Shown: positions 36,301-46,362 of the stretch, one piece after another | How the letters are laid out: each line of letters opens with the position of its first letter | Numbering within the stretch: position 1 is the stretch's first letter | Origin: Mastigias papua | Lineage: Eukaryota; Cnidaria; Scyphozoa; Rhizostomeae; Mastigiidae | Length of the DNA: 64,000 nucleotides | Assembly: GCA_964019165.1 (NCBI GenBank) | Contig: OZ025274.1 | Span: forward strand, 4,316,868 to 4,380,867 | Direction: 5' to 3' | Translations under genes and position numbers: made by a program | Notes under the pieces: generated by a model | Databases searched by the model: none | Seen by the model: the letters and a program-made list of their open reading frames with translations, nothing else | Told to the model about the DNA's origin: nothing

Positions 36301-39300
36301 TCTTCCAGACTGACCCAAGGGCTAAGCACCACAAAACACTATGCATTGCCATGACATTATGCATCTGCTATGCGGCCAATATTGGTGGTACCGGTACGTT
36401 AACGGGGACAACACCCCAGCAGATTTTAGCGGGACAGTTGACTGAGTGAGTATATACTATTTAATCAATTTCACAAGCTGCTAAGATCAAAAGTGCTTGT
36501 ATTGAAAATGGAGTTGCTTGCAGGGCAACGCTAAGATGTTGTTGTGAATTTGGGTAATATATAAGCTTCATAAAAAAGATTATGTAGTAGTAAAAACAAG
36601 TAAAATCCGCAGGGCACAACGATCCGCAAGGCACCAAGATAAAACTTTATGAAAATGCCAATGCTGCAGTTCGAAAAATGATCTTATGTGTTTTTGTAAA
36701 GAAATTCATGTAACAACTTTGCTTTCAAAATCTGTTGGATGGAAAAGGCCTAGGGCTGGTTTACCACACGTTGTTTTACGCAGAAATTGTATCGAATTTC
36801 ATCCAACGGAAAAATGCTAATTCAAAACAACACCTTATCACTTTTGGTAAATAAATCAATGTTTAAAATGTTTGATTGGTTGAGAGCTCTGATCAGGTCT
36901 ATTTTCTCATAACGTAATAGACCAATCGTCGAGCAAAGTGGGCCTAAGCTGTGGATGGCATGCGTGGTTAGAATCCTGCATAGTGATTGGACAATTAGGT
37001 GAGGAGACTATAGACCTAATCAGAGCTCTCAACAAATCAAACATTTTTGTGGCTGAATTGGTAATTGGAATATCGCCAGCATGCAACAACACAACATCCA
37101 ATAGCATCGTTTTATTGCAATTATTCTTCATTCCACTGGGATTTATTCACCAGAATCAGGCCAAAATACTTCGTGCAAGTCGCACCCCGGGTACATCAGA
37201 CTATCGCTTTTTCGTACCAATTCTATTTATCCCCACTGTCTAAGATATTCGGCATTACTCCGACTACCTACTCTTTTTTTTCCGAAATGCAGCTTTTAAT
37301 GGTGGAAGGTTTGAAAGTTTTGTTGGAAATGAAAGCTTTCAAGGCTTATCAGAGTCGAATGCTTGAGGATTCTGTTTCAATTGATTTTTTTGATTGAGAT
37401 ATTATATTAATTTTCTGGCATGTCCTCGATTGGCGTAGAAATGTGTAAACTGCACCCGCGAACAATACAGAACAGTACGAAATATCTTTAAAAAGTTAAC
37501 AGTGGAAAAATTTTAGCTGCAATCTTGCAGAAACATGGATTTCCTAAACAGGCGTTGGCTGGATGGATTAAAAGAAAATCTACGGTTTATGATGAAGTAG
37601 AGGAAAGCAACAGTGAGATTCAATAGGCAATTGAAACATAGCCCTTCTATGTTCACAGAAAGTCGAGAGATAGGTGCAATCTCTTTGAAGGCGTCCTCCC
37701 TAATTGAATTGCAGCTTAGTCGCTCCATGGAACAGATAAAAATTGTAAACCTCTTTAAAAAGCAGTGTAAAGTGTAGTTATCTCTAAATCCTTAATACGG
37801 TCTATAGGAATATGATTGTATATTTTACTTGCATCAACACTTTAAAGATGACTAAGCATAGCCTTGATCAGTTAGACTTCTTCATACTTCTTCACGAGAA
37901 TCCGACTTAGTGAGAGATTCGGTTATCTCGCACATTCGCAAACTCGGACCAATTTCCCATCTCCCTTGAGAGCACGACGTAATGGACATCTACTATATTT
38001 AGTATATTTACTATACTATATTTACTATATTTAGTATGCTGTTTTACTATAATAGCTTGTTGTTCAAATTTGAAATCTTTCTCGCTCTAGCGTCTTCAAA
38101 GGCTCCCCAGGAATGTCATTTCTAACTTGGACAACGTATGCCTTCCCCGAGATGTTGATTTTTTTAACAATAGCTTGGATCTATCTTCAAGCAATTTACT
38201 TTGGAATAAGGTAAGCTCGAGCAGATTTCAGAGGAGAATATGAGATTAATACCCAGTTCTGTCACTTTTTCAGAGAAAATAACCTCACTTCACCACACCA
38301 TTGTTATATTGAGTTGACAATATTTTGAATGAAGATACTTTATTGTACTTATAAAAGTAATTATGAAACATAATTTAGAAATTGAAACTTTGAATTGAGT
38401 CGCGTCTGTCAGAAATACTAATGATATACTGATTGTATAGGCGGTATCGTTTATGAGAAATATTAATTGTATCAGGATATCGCTATCACATGGTCAGTAG
38501 CTACCCCTCCGGTGGAGAAAGCCAAAGCCGAATACTTTACAATTTATTTCTGTGCGAGCCATATAATATGTCTGACAATGATTGCAACTAATTGCATGAA
38601 TTTTGAGTAAGACCTACAATTGTAGAATGTATATCACTGATTTTAGTTTTGTAGACAATGTTGTTATGTCTGAAGCAAACCAAGATACTTAGTACAATAT
38701 TTGTTAGTATTAATACGACTTCTAAAGTTATTTCTAGTTACACAGATGGATCATATTGTAGCATAGGTGCCAGATGTTTGATTGGTTGAGAGATCTGATC
38801 AGGCCTATTTTCCCCCAACCTAGTTGACCAATCCCCATGCAGAATGGCCCTAAGTTCTGTGGAGCATATTGATGGTTAGAATCCTGCATGCTGATTGGTC
38901 ATTTAAGTTGAGAGAAAATAGACTTTATCAGAGCTCTCAAAAACTGGCTGCTGTGCTCTATGTTGCACGTTAATGCTTTGTATTGTTTCTACAGTACAAA
39001 CTCCGTAGCATTTTATTATAAGGTGTAAGTGGAGTTAGTCATTAGCAAGGCATTGTATTATGCAATGCCGGCTAGAATTTATCCGCGAGCCATATGGACT
39101 AGTCAAATGAGCCACATCTGCCTCGCAAGCCATAGATTCCCAGCCCTGGTTTTGTCAGAAATACTGATGATACCTGGATATCGTTCATCAGAAATGAGAA
39201 ATATATGATATATGGATACTGTTTATCAGAAAGATTATTAAGAAAAGGATGTTGCTAATCAGAAATAATACAGAAACGCTTATGTATTATTTGTTTAACT

Positions 39301-39671
39301 GCCTTTATTACATTTGCAGCTGGAAACACCTATGTTGTTGCTTTCGTGGACGTAAAAGGAACAAGACAAAGGGGAAGGAAGTGTACGAGTTGATGAAAAA
39401 GCAGTACGCTGCACTTGGCCCAATCACGTATGTGCTTTAATGAACCATGCTGGCATATCAGTTCAGAGGTTTTACTATCAATTAGACCTCAGCGAAGGGT
39501 CGAATTTCATTCCTATGTAGCTGACATTTCATATTCTATATTACTTTGAATAATTAGCTATGAGGTAACAGTAGTTGTGTGTGCTCACGGGTGTTTGTGT
39601 GCACGGGTGTGTTGTGGGTGTGGTTGTGGTTGTGGTTGTGGTTGTGGTTGTGGTTGTGGTTGTGGTTGTGG

Positions 39672-39710
<39 letters not shown>

Positions 39711-42700
39711 TGTATGTAGTGAAACGTTTATGTATCCAAATATATGTGGAAGCTGATGCTTGCTTACCACCACACGCTTCTAATGTTATGACATAGAGCA
39801 TTGACGCAGGGTAAACTGAAATACAGTATCATAGTGTCTTCTTCTCAACAGGTTTGCTGAGTATGCAGTATTTGGTCATTTTCTTGCTTTGGTTTTATGC
39901 TGGATATTTAGGGATCCAAAGTTCATACCTGGCTGGTCAGCTCTATTTCCTATGGGGTAGGAGAATCTAGTCCTGTTTTTGGCAATTGGCACCTACTGAC
40001 ACTGGTTCAAATCTTTAATATCAAACTTTTTATTCTATGGTTGTCCTGTTTACATCTATATGAATATTAGCTGCGTTTGATCAATGGATGGTGGAACTCA
40101 AGGCTCCATAATCATTCTGAGATGTTATTGGTTTCATCGTGGACTCACTATTTTGCTTCATGATATCGTACCCGATGCAACAATTTAATCACTTCTATGA
40201 TATCGATGCCACAATATGAAAGAGATGTTCTTGGCATCTTTCTAGCTCTGAATCGAGCTGTCTTTGACAGGCACCCCTGAAACGCGGTATTTGCGGAGAA
40301 CTAGGTATCCAGTTAGTAATTACCATATGACGTAATCTTGCTCATTCTATTTTATTTTTAGGGATAAGAAGAGCTTCGCTAGTGACTCGACTGCTGGTGT
40401 CATAATTAGTTTTTCAATGTTTTTGTTCCCGTCTGAAAGACCCGAAATTCTTGGAGGACCAAGAAGAACTAGTAAATATGATTTTATCGATTTGTCTGTG
40501 TATTGTAGAGCATTTTCTTAGAGTTCGAGTGGCGTTGTTGCTAAGAGTTTTCCTCGGAGTGTTGCTCACATTGTCTGTTCTTCCCAACTCCCCTCACCAT
40601 CCAGCTAAATGTCCGTGATAAAAGACCAGTTGATTGAAAGTCGTGTCAATTCTTGAGACATCTCAACTTTGTGGAAGCACCCTTTGATCAAATTATTCTG
40701 CTACCATAGAACCTCACACAACACTGCTAGATTGGAAGTCTGCGCAGAGGATGTTTCCTTGGAATGTTACATTGCTGCTTGGAAGTGGGTTTGCTATTGC
40801 CAAAGCATGCGAGGTAGGTGACATTAGGTGTATGAAAGTAAGACGACAAATTTTGTACTTTATCTAGTATTGAAGACTAGTAACTTTGGGTTTTTCATAG
40901 ACAAATAAAGGAAAGCGATGCTGTTGAGATATAAAAATCAAATTTTTATATGACAGCTTAAGATTCGTCATTTTAAAAAGGGGCTGAGCCCTCCTGATCC
41001 CTTCCAGCACGGCACCCCTAATCCCTGGTACAAACTCCTCACTGTCTGAAATCTAAGTACAGAACAGTTCATTAGAGAACAACGTCATTAGTTGTAAGTT
41101 AGGTTTTTACTGAAGCAATAAAATAAATATTACAGACGATAGAAATCCACGTATATCATAAGATACATGGCTCCTACATTTTATCATTTCCTACTATTTA
41201 TCTTATAGAGCCATTTCACGTACTTTTGACAGCAACAAATTTTATTTGCCAGAGCTTGCTTCAATTACTTTTGCAAGTATGATCATATCCTCGATTGTTT
41301 TCCCTTTATTTTAGGAATCCGGTTTGTCAATGTGGCTTGGCTGTCAGCTAGCGGCTCTTGATTCAGTACCAAATTACGTAATCGTTTTGGTCATCACGTT
41401 TCTGCTGACGTTTCTTACTGAGTTCACGTCCAATACAGCAACAGCAACAATTCTATTACCAGTCCTTGCTTCATTGGTATGACATATTTTACATCATGTA
41501 GCTAAAGTGATAATGAGATTCTTATGCACATCATAAATACAACTGCACAGTCCCATTACTTATGGGTGATAATTGTTAAAGAGGAATAGGGACATCAGCA
41601 TTACTAAGAAGTAGGAACCAAATTATAGGTTTTTTCCCCAATTGCTCACACAACAGTGAATTCCAGTGTCTTTCTGCTTTTTTGCAAACTCGAGGCTTTA
41701 TCAACTACTTTTTGCATTCGATGGTGCCCCTTGTGACCGGAAAAGACTCAAAGTCATCTTGCTCACACTATGAGAAACATTTGTAATAAATTATCATTTA
41801 AAAAGTAGTTATGTGAAAGAAAAACTAAGAAGATGAGAGTACGGTAATTTACGCCCGATATTCACTGAAAGCCATACCTGAATTTAGAGACTACTTATCG
41901 CTACACATTTCTCTTAAAATATGGGATATTCGGTGGAGTCATTCAGAAATTTTTTCTGACCACGCCCTTCATTTTCAATTTTAATGTGAGGGAAACTAGC
42001 TTTTATACAAAGTTAATAAAGTTAACATTGATTGGTGATTGCTATTGATATCGCGGTTTAATCTCAATCAAAGCAACTTTTGATACAGAAGTAATGGTAT
42101 CACAGTTTTGAAAGGGAGGGGGGAGGTAGTTCTATCACTGAACATTTCTACTGCTTATCCTTTAGGGTCTGTCTCGGGCTAGATGCGGGGAAGATCTGTA
42201 GATAGTACTAAATTATTTTAAACCAATAAAATCAAACCATTGATCATACAAATTACTAACTTGCCTCCATGGGACCCTCAGGCACCTATCTTGAGACACA
42301 CCTTTGGAACTTTTTGTTCTTCTCTTAAAATTGTATGCTTTGTTTTAGTATGTTGTATAAATCTATTGCGTATTGTAACTCGGTGACGTGACTTTTCTGG
42401 CTATGAATTGTGCATTGTATTGCACCAATTGTGCTGATTTTGATATTCATATAAGAAAACTGTTTATCACTGCACAAAATCATTGTTTTACTGCAATAAT
42501 TGGTTATCACTGCGCACTATAATAGGTATACTGAATACGTTGGGCTGCCCCATTTTATGATTTTGTGATATCCATATCCAGCCTTTCTTATGCACACAAG
42601 AACCCTAGTTGGATGTATTTTCATTCCGTTCAAGAACCGGTATTCGTTTTATCCGGACAAATACTCATCTATTCCCACATATGCAGGCTTTAGAAAGGCA

Positions 42701-45700
42701 ATGGTGGAACCCGTGACGAACGAGTCCAATGCAGTTCACAATGCAGTAGCAATGTAGTAAACAGAACACACCCCATTTGATGCTATGTCGTAGTGCTTTT
42801 GGTGACGATCGTCAAATGAAATAGTAAATTATATACCTTCTTGCATAACTGATATATTGATAGTACATACAAAGACGCATGCTATTTGCATTCAATACAA
42901 CATTTTGCTATTGTAGACAAAATCGATTTGTCCATTGAGGAGTAGGATTCTTTAGTGGACCTCATTTGATTGCAGCATCAATATAACGGTATCATGATTA
43001 GTAGGAGAGGTTGCTCAAAGCAAACTGTACAAACCCGCATAGAAGGATCTCCCTTTTATGGACCTATGCTAAAAGGTTCTTATAAAAGTCATGTGAATAG
43101 ATAATTTTGGGTAGTAATTCATAATTGAAACTTCGTCCTGCTTAGCATGCATTGAGAAATGGTCTTCTTCTCTTGAAGAAAGCTCCCAGCTTCCTTACTG
43201 AAACAGTCAAGGTCAAAATTTCGTATCTTGTTTACAGGAATTTTATGCGGGTTTTTACTGCATATCATTTTGATTAGTCAGTTGGTGCTACAAAATTTTA
43301 CTATTGCACAAAAAAGAGGCTTGCCAGCAAAATCTATCTTTACATTGCGCTGCGTAGCAGGGAAATTTAAGAATTTTTCCGCTTTTTCGAGCTATGTCAT
43401 TTTGATTAGAATGTAATTTTGCAATTGTAAAGAATTTTTTGAAAATATGGAATTTCAAACCATTTAACCTTGGATATCAATTGATTGCAGGCCCAAAGCA
43501 TCAAAGTGCATCCATATTACTTGATGGTGCCTGCCGCTGTTTGTGCATCTTTCGCATTTATGTTGCCCGTCGCAGGACCTTCGAATGCCATAGTTTTCTC
43601 GACTGGACGGATTACGATTCTGGACATGGTATGTATTATAAAGTGAAAGTATTTTTCCGTTTTGCAGAAAGCAGTATTATTGTCATAGATGTACTGTGCC
43701 ACGAAATATTTTGCGCTTGTTTGCTGTTCGTGGAATTTCAACTCCATTGTGTGCGTGCGTGCGTGTGTGCGTGCGTGTGTGCGTGTGTGCGTGCGTGTGT
43801 GCGTGCGTGTGTGCGTACGTGCGTGCTTGAAAGTTGCCATAATTTTTTATACCCCAGTACCAGTATGCCGAAAAGTTTCTGACTCGAGCTTAATTACCCC
43901 TGCCCCAGTCCCTCAGATGCTTAGTTTTGCTTTCTTAATCGTTTCCTATTATTCGCAGGTCATACATTAGCAAACTGTAAAATATGTTTAAATTCTTTTT
44001 CTCAAGCCTTGTAATTCCTAGATATCCGGCAAAAAAAGTTGTATCGAAGTATTCATGGCATTTCCTGTTGCTTCTTTTGCTGCTCTATTATAATGCAGCC
44101 AAATTTGAAAAATATACGTAATTTTGTTTTCCAAGCTATGCACGATTTTGTATTATTGATTGTTAACTAAAGGGTGATAAACAGCAATGGTATGACATAC
44201 AGAATTACATCTTGGTAGAAGTCTCCCACCTTCTCAAACTTTCCTACTTGAATTCCAATGAATTGCAAAACTGGTCCTGGTGAAAAATGGGGGAACATAT
44301 CCTCCAAGCCTCTGTGGCGCAGGCACCACTGTTTGTATATGAATTCCTATTACCAAATGTTTGAAAAATTGCATTTAATGCATTCCATGTAACTGTTACA
44401 ATACATCTTACAGTTTACAACACATTTCTCACGTTATTATTTAAATAGTACTAAAAAACATACCATGTAGAGCAGATATGCGCTGACTATCCCCACGGCC
44501 TATTCAGAAAGAAAAAAGAGAAAAAAACGAAAATCAGAAGAACAACTACAGTCAAATTCGCGTAAGTCGGATCGATTCGGACCAGGCAAAATAGTCCGAC
44601 TTATGCGAAGTCCGACTTACACGTAAGCCGGATATTTCTGACTTTCATATAGTCAGGTATTTTCCGATGTAGCAGAGGACATAAAGAGTAAACAGCTAAA
44701 GATTTTAATGACAACTTTCACTTCAAAAACAACAATAATAATATTTATTATAGCGTAGTAATATTTATTTGAAATAGCCATTTATTGTTGCATGGTTCAA
44801 ACGTTTTGTCATTTCCCTAATTAGCAGTGTTTTTATCCTGGTTGCCAGAGCCATTATTTCTTCTGCACAGGAGGAGCTACCAGATACCAAAGCTTGCATG
44901 ATTTTTTCTTTTGCTTTAATCACAACAGAAAGTTTTTGGTTGAAATTATGAATTTTTCTGCGACATCTTTCTTCTTTACGCCAGGGTGTTCTTCAATATA
45001 TTTCAAAATCTCAAACTTTCTTCGTACGTTCTTGTTCTTAATTTTCGCTTCTCCATCTTCTACCCCTCTACGCCAGTTGATATTGGAATTGGGTGACATA
45101 ACATGTATCATTCTGCATATTTCTCTCAACTCTTTTGACATCAAAATTAAAATCCGACTTACACGATGCGATATAAGATACAAATGCTCCGACTTACACA
45201 AATATCCGACTTATAAAATCCGACTTACGCACAGAAAAAGTATAGGATTTGTAGCAAGCGGACCGGGACCGCGCAAATTTATCCGACTTGTAAAAAATCC
45301 GACTTCTGCGACTCCGACTTATGCGAGTTTGACTGTACTCAACATTTAACCATCTTTCTTGACTTAAAGAAAGCATTTGATACGGTGGACCACGAAATAC
45401 TGATGAAAAAACTAAATGCATACGGTATTAGAGGCACCCCGGGGAACTGGCTACTCTCGTACTTAAATAAAAGAAAACAGTACTGCTCATTGAATGGCCA
45501 CCGATCAGGGACTAAAGTTATAACCTGTGGCATTCCCCAGGGGTCATGTCTCGGGCCGCTCCTCTTCATACTGTATCTAAATGACTTTGAAAAGCTCCTG
45601 CAGAACTCAAAGGCTAGTATTTATGCAGATGACACACACACAACGATTGTATCGAACAACATTGAGAAATTAGTCAGTGATGCCCAACAAGAACTGCTCA

Positions 45701-46362
45701 ACCTATCTGAATGGATGCGAATAAACAAACTTAGTCCAAACCCGCAGAAGACTGAGTACATGGTAATAGGCCTTCCACGCAAAACGAACGCACTGCATAT
45801 GCCAGGCAGACTGGAGATTAATGGCTCTGAGCTAAATCGTGTACTCAAGACTAAGTCGTTAGGGGTAATTGTTGATGCTAATCTTAAGTAGAGCAGTAGT
45901 GTAGGTTGATATTTGCTTTATTGTATATTAGCTATTTATATGCTGTACTAGGTCTCTCGTTTTGATATTTACTTTTTTTTTATTGTAGTCTTCTTGTACT
46001 GAAGGGTAGCATCGTGTATAAATATATGATAATAAGAATAATAATAATTCGACAATTCGAGACTCGAACGAAGCACTTGTTGGGTATGCTGGTAGCAATC
46101 TTACATAGACATTAACTGTTCTTTCCTATAGATGAAAGCTGGCTTCGGAATGAACATCATAGGGATCATAGTTGTTAACATCTCAATTAATACGTATGGA
46201 AAGGCCTACTTCGATCTTAATTCCTACCCGGATTGGGCTGCGCAAGCTGCTAAGAATGTCCAGTGTGGAGGAACTACAGAAGCTACGAACTTTGCTATCA
46301 ATGCAACAACAGCAGCATTGTCATCCTTGGCAACTTCTGTGGCTACAACCTTAAAGACTTAA
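21307..46362 (+). CDS. SLC13: SLC13-family Na+-coupled di/tricarboxylate transporter, copy B (13 exons)
   Basis: Exons: 21307-21420, 31607-31872, 32452-32760, 33366-33414, 36309-36445, 38091-38210, 39320-39427, 39852-39956, 40362-40471, 40710-40813, 41315-41476, 43491-43628, 46132-46362. They sum to 1953 nt (650 aa plus stop), open throughout. All intron phases equal those of copy A, and most exons have identical length, which shows tandem duplication. Hallmarks: YWCSEV, the first Asn-Thr motif [10 protein letters not shown] (T144-N145-T146), [19 protein letters not shown] and the second motif [13 protein letters not shown] (S513-N514-T515). The TPPN of copy A and of well-known family members is replaced by GPSN (557-560), so substrate or cation handling may differ; this is inference. 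The tail has sequons near NAT but no heptad array. Intron 1 (10.2 kb) carries nested transposons. No frameshift or stop suggests a pseudogene. Confidence 0.92.
21590..22049 (-). repeat. Probable 3' LTR of the gypsy element
   Basis: Its 5' edge (minus strand) is fixed by TGTCACGTAACTAG directly after a polypurine tract. The other edge is a guess, near 21590, where the minus strand offers CA ends. Without the second LTR the length cannot be confirmed. Confidence 0.45.
22132..23937 (-). pseudogene. Gypsy pol 3' part: RNase H and integrase
   Basis: An uninterrupted 601-codon minus-strand frame. The N-terminal part covers the RT connection ([12 protein letters not shown]) and RNase H ([21 protein letters not shown]). 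The integrase follows: zinc-binding GHLG and CKYCASKK; a DD35E triad with D in [12 protein letters not shown] in LLSDRGKNF and E in TERFNHTL, with 35 residues between the last two; then a GPY motif (WNGPYRIV). Between YGRSFVV and APKFELENM (near 23500) the 40-50 residues usually found in gypsy RNase H/tether regions are absent, without loss of frame. The frame continues upstream into broken RT segments. Confidence 0.9.
23886..24738 (-). pseudogene. Gypsy pol reverse transcriptase segment, frameshifted
   Basis: Three minus-strand pieces together cover the RT fingers and palm: [10 protein letters not shown] with [18 protein letters not shown], then [13 protein letters not shown] with [15 protein letters not shown] and [11 protein letters not shown], then a piece with [17 protein letters not shown]. 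The YLDD catalytic motif lies in the gap near 24135. Breaks: a frame change near 24420-24435, an in-frame TAG ending the middle piece at 24191, and another frame change near 23945. The upstream edge stops where the hAT element is inserted. Confidence 0.85.
25310..25486 (+). other. Exon-like open frame of unknown origin within the hAT element
   Basis: About 59 codons without a stop end at a textbook donor (CTCTAG/GTAAGT at about 25486). Composition is protein-like ([30 protein letters not shown]). No in-frame ATG or convincing acceptor is seen at its start. It may be a captured host exon or part of an old transposon gene; the family is not recognised. Confidence 0.3.
25947..26820 (+). mobile_element. 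PIF/Harbinger-type element (about 874 bp) nested in the hAT element
   Basis: The ends are inverted repeats of about 54 bp beginning GGCCCCGTTTACACGATGCC, followed by CGGTACGACGCCGGTTCGAT. Further CACCGGTGT/CATCGTGTAAACGG copies lie inside (near 26110 and 26720). TA is shared at both borders; a 3-bp TWA duplication is not clear. The interior encodes a short Harbinger-like segment (26347-26640). The same end word recurs near 10210 and 46374. Confidence 0.75.
26347..26640 (+). pseudogene. Harbinger transposase N-terminal remnant
   Basis: A frame containing [15 protein letters not shown] matches the conserved (R)FW.RPGRT..WW.NF block at the start of PIF/Harbinger nuclease proteins. A TGA at 26542-26544 interrupts it, after which the same frame continues with family-like residues ([18 protein letters not shown]). 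The DDE nuclease domain is missing. Confidence 0.65.
27167..27960 (-). pseudogene. Gypsy pol N-terminal part: aspartic protease
   Basis: The minus-strand frame from 27960 contains the retroviral-type aspartic protease active site [12 protein letters not shown] and a matching distal DCVLGTDFL block. A frame change near 27400-27418 moves the remainder (with [12 protein letters not shown]) into another frame, which ends at the hAT insertion. The frame is open upstream to the end of gag, consistent with -1 frameshifting from gag. Confidence 0.85.
27973..28032 (-). promoter_or_regulatory. Probable -1 ribosomal frameshift site with pseudoknot, gag/pol junction
   Basis: Minus strand: the slippery heptamer GGGAAAC (28032-28026), in phase G-GGA-AAC, directly precedes the gag stop TAG (28025-28023). 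After a 6-nt spacer, CTGCTA (28019-28014) can pair with TAGCAG (27995-27990). The enclosed loop AGGAGG (28006-28001) can pair with downstream CCTCCT (27978-27973), forming an H-type pseudoknot. A -1 shift here enters exactly the frame of the protease. The pairing is read by eye and has not been folded. Confidence 0.75.
28023..28937 (-). pseudogene. Gypsy gag with CCHC zinc knuckle
   Basis: A 304-codon open minus-strand frame. The first half carries a retrotransposon gag capsid-like block ([52 protein letters not shown]). The C-terminal part is basic and Asn-rich, then has a CX2CX4HX4C knuckle ([14 protein letters not shown]). The frame is intact in itself but belongs to a defective element. 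Its stop overlaps the frameshift heptamer described above. Confidence 0.88.
28961..29871 (+). other. Intron sequence beyond the gypsy element
   Basis: No LTR copy matching the candidate at 21590-22049 was found here. The only structured part is the tandem duplication at 29374-29571. No gene seen. Confidence 0.45.
29374..29571. repeat. Tandem repeat, two units of 85-93 bp plus a partial third
   Basis: Units start at 29374, 29459 and 29552 and share ATGTTT(G/C)CTAGTTTGG, CATACAATAAATTCCAGC and ATGTTCGACGACCGTC. The second unit has an extra 8 bp. A partial older copy (TTTGTCATACAACAAAT) precedes the array. Confidence 0.85.
29872..30559. mobile_element. hAT (Charlie-like) element with nested Tc1-type MITE
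   Basis: The right end GAGTTTGACACCCCTG and left end CACACGTGTCAAACTC are inverted repeats (the left end is mutated). CCGTAAAT flanks both sides (29864-29871 and 30560-30567), a perfect 8-bp hAT duplication. Subterminal GGGCCAAATGTGGCCC lies at the left. No transposase. The MITE at 29988-30445 is inserted within it. Confidence 0.85.
29988..30445 (+). mobile_element. Full Tc1/mariner-type MITE, nested in the hAT element
   Basis: Ends CGCGCTTTTTTTTTTATAAGG and CCTTATAAAAAAAGCGTG are inverted repeats flanked by TA on both sides. It is collinear with the 14918-15417 copy, sharing CCACTTTATAAGGAAC, ACTACTAA and GGAACTTTTAGAACTAGGCC. Confidence 0.85.
30560..30690. repeat. Palindromic element around the hAT insertion
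   Basis: CCGTAAATGATCGATTAAGC at 30560 is mirrored by GCTTAATCGATCATTTAC at about 30665-30684, forming a hairpin of roughly 20-bp arms. The hAT element inserted in or beside the left arm, because the arm's CCGTAAAT is the duplicated target. Probably an older MITE. Confidence 0.6.
30875..31077. repeat. AC-rich low-complexity tract
   Basis: Degenerate (CA)n, ACACC and CACAAAT iterations. Open frames rich in His/Thr across it are artefacts. Confidence 0.85.
31091..31300 (-). other. Coding-like island of unknown identity
   Basis: About 64 minus-strand codons with normal-looking protein composition ([28 protein letters not shown]). GC content is visibly higher than in the flanks, and the block lies within intron 1 of SLC13-B. 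The frame begins after an in-frame stop and ends in GGTGTC TAA. It may be a fragment of an unrecognised transposon gene or a retroposed exon. Confidence 0.3.
33415..35378 (+). other. Intron 4 of SLC13-B, first part
   Basis: No coding signal. A short fragment of the Tc1-type MITE terminus (GGTTCCTTTTTAAAGTGGTTCCTTATAAAAAA) occurs near 33799-33829. Confidence 0.45.
35379..35624 (-). pseudogene. LINE reverse transcriptase 3'-end fragment
   Basis: The minus-strand frame contains [16 protein letters not shown] and FKKSLS, matching the conserved S..GAKLWNSLP...K....FK...K ending of many CR1/L2/Jockey-like ORF2 proteins. Upstream parts are not recognisable. Confidence 0.6.
36865..37047. mobile_element. 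Hairpin MITE, family P, copy 1 (intron 5 of SLC13-B)
   Basis: Left arm ATGTTTGATTGGTTGAGAGC then TCTGATCAGGTCTAT; right arm ATAGACCTAATCAGAGCTCT then CAACAAATCAAACAT is its near reverse complement over about 40 bp. The centre holds GGTTAGAATCCTGCAT and CCAAT words shared with the other copies. Confidence 0.8.
38769..38952. mobile_element. Hairpin MITE, family P, copy 2 (intron 6 of SLC13-B)
   Basis: Same arms as copy 1 (GATGTTTGATTGGTTGAGAG on the left, TTTATCAGAGCTCTCAAAAA on the right) and the same central GGTTAGAATCCTGCATG word. No coding capacity. Confidence 0.8.
39597..39714. repeat. (TGTGGT)n and (GTGC)n microsatellites, intron 7 of SLC13-B
   Basis: About nine TGTGGT units followed by about ten GTGC units. 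Open frames across it are artefacts. Confidence 0.95.
41477..43490 (+). other. Intron 11 of SLC13-B
   Basis: 2-kb intron without recognisable genes. A short MITE-family word (AAGGTTCTTATAAAAGTCATG) lies near 43073. No other structure seen. Confidence 0.45.
43749..43824. repeat. (GTGC/GTGT)n microsatellite, intron 12 of SLC13-B
   Basis: Alternating GTGCGTGC and GTGTGTGC units starting 121 bp downstream of the exon 12 donor. Confidence 0.92.
44549..45335 (-). mobile_element. Tigger/pogo-type DNA transposon remnant
   Basis: Ends CAGTCAAATTCGCGTAAGTC and GACTTATGCGAGTTTGACTG are inverted repeats beginning CAGT. TA flanks both sides (44547-44548 and 45336-45337), as for pogo/Tigger. Multiple TCCGACTTA(C/T) subterminal words repeat at both ends. 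A minus-strand frame in the middle carries a CENP-B-type helix-turn-helix remnant; the DDE domain is deleted. Confidence 0.85.
44920..45201 (-). pseudogene. CENP-B-type HTH remnant of the Tigger transposase
   Basis: The minus-strand frame contains [20 protein letters not shown] followed by VAEKF, the pattern of the N-terminal CENP-B/Tigger DNA-binding domain. It lacks the rest of the transposase and lies wholly within the inverted repeats of the remnant. Confidence 0.65.
45338..46045 (+). pseudogene. 5'-truncated LINE reverse transcriptase and 3' tail
   Basis: An open frame to 45891 with [38 protein letters not shown] and a [10 protein letters not shown] block typical of non-LTR RT fingers, palm and thumb. 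It starts flush against the right end of the Tigger remnant and ends with AATAATAATAATTCG, a plausible LINE 3' tail. The C-terminal part after 45891 is broken. Confidence 0.85.

Noticed and set aside
39541..39801. Open frames rich in Thr/Gln/Arg/Val around the TGTGGT/GTGC tract
   Set aside because: Artefact of two simple repeats in an SLC13-B intron.
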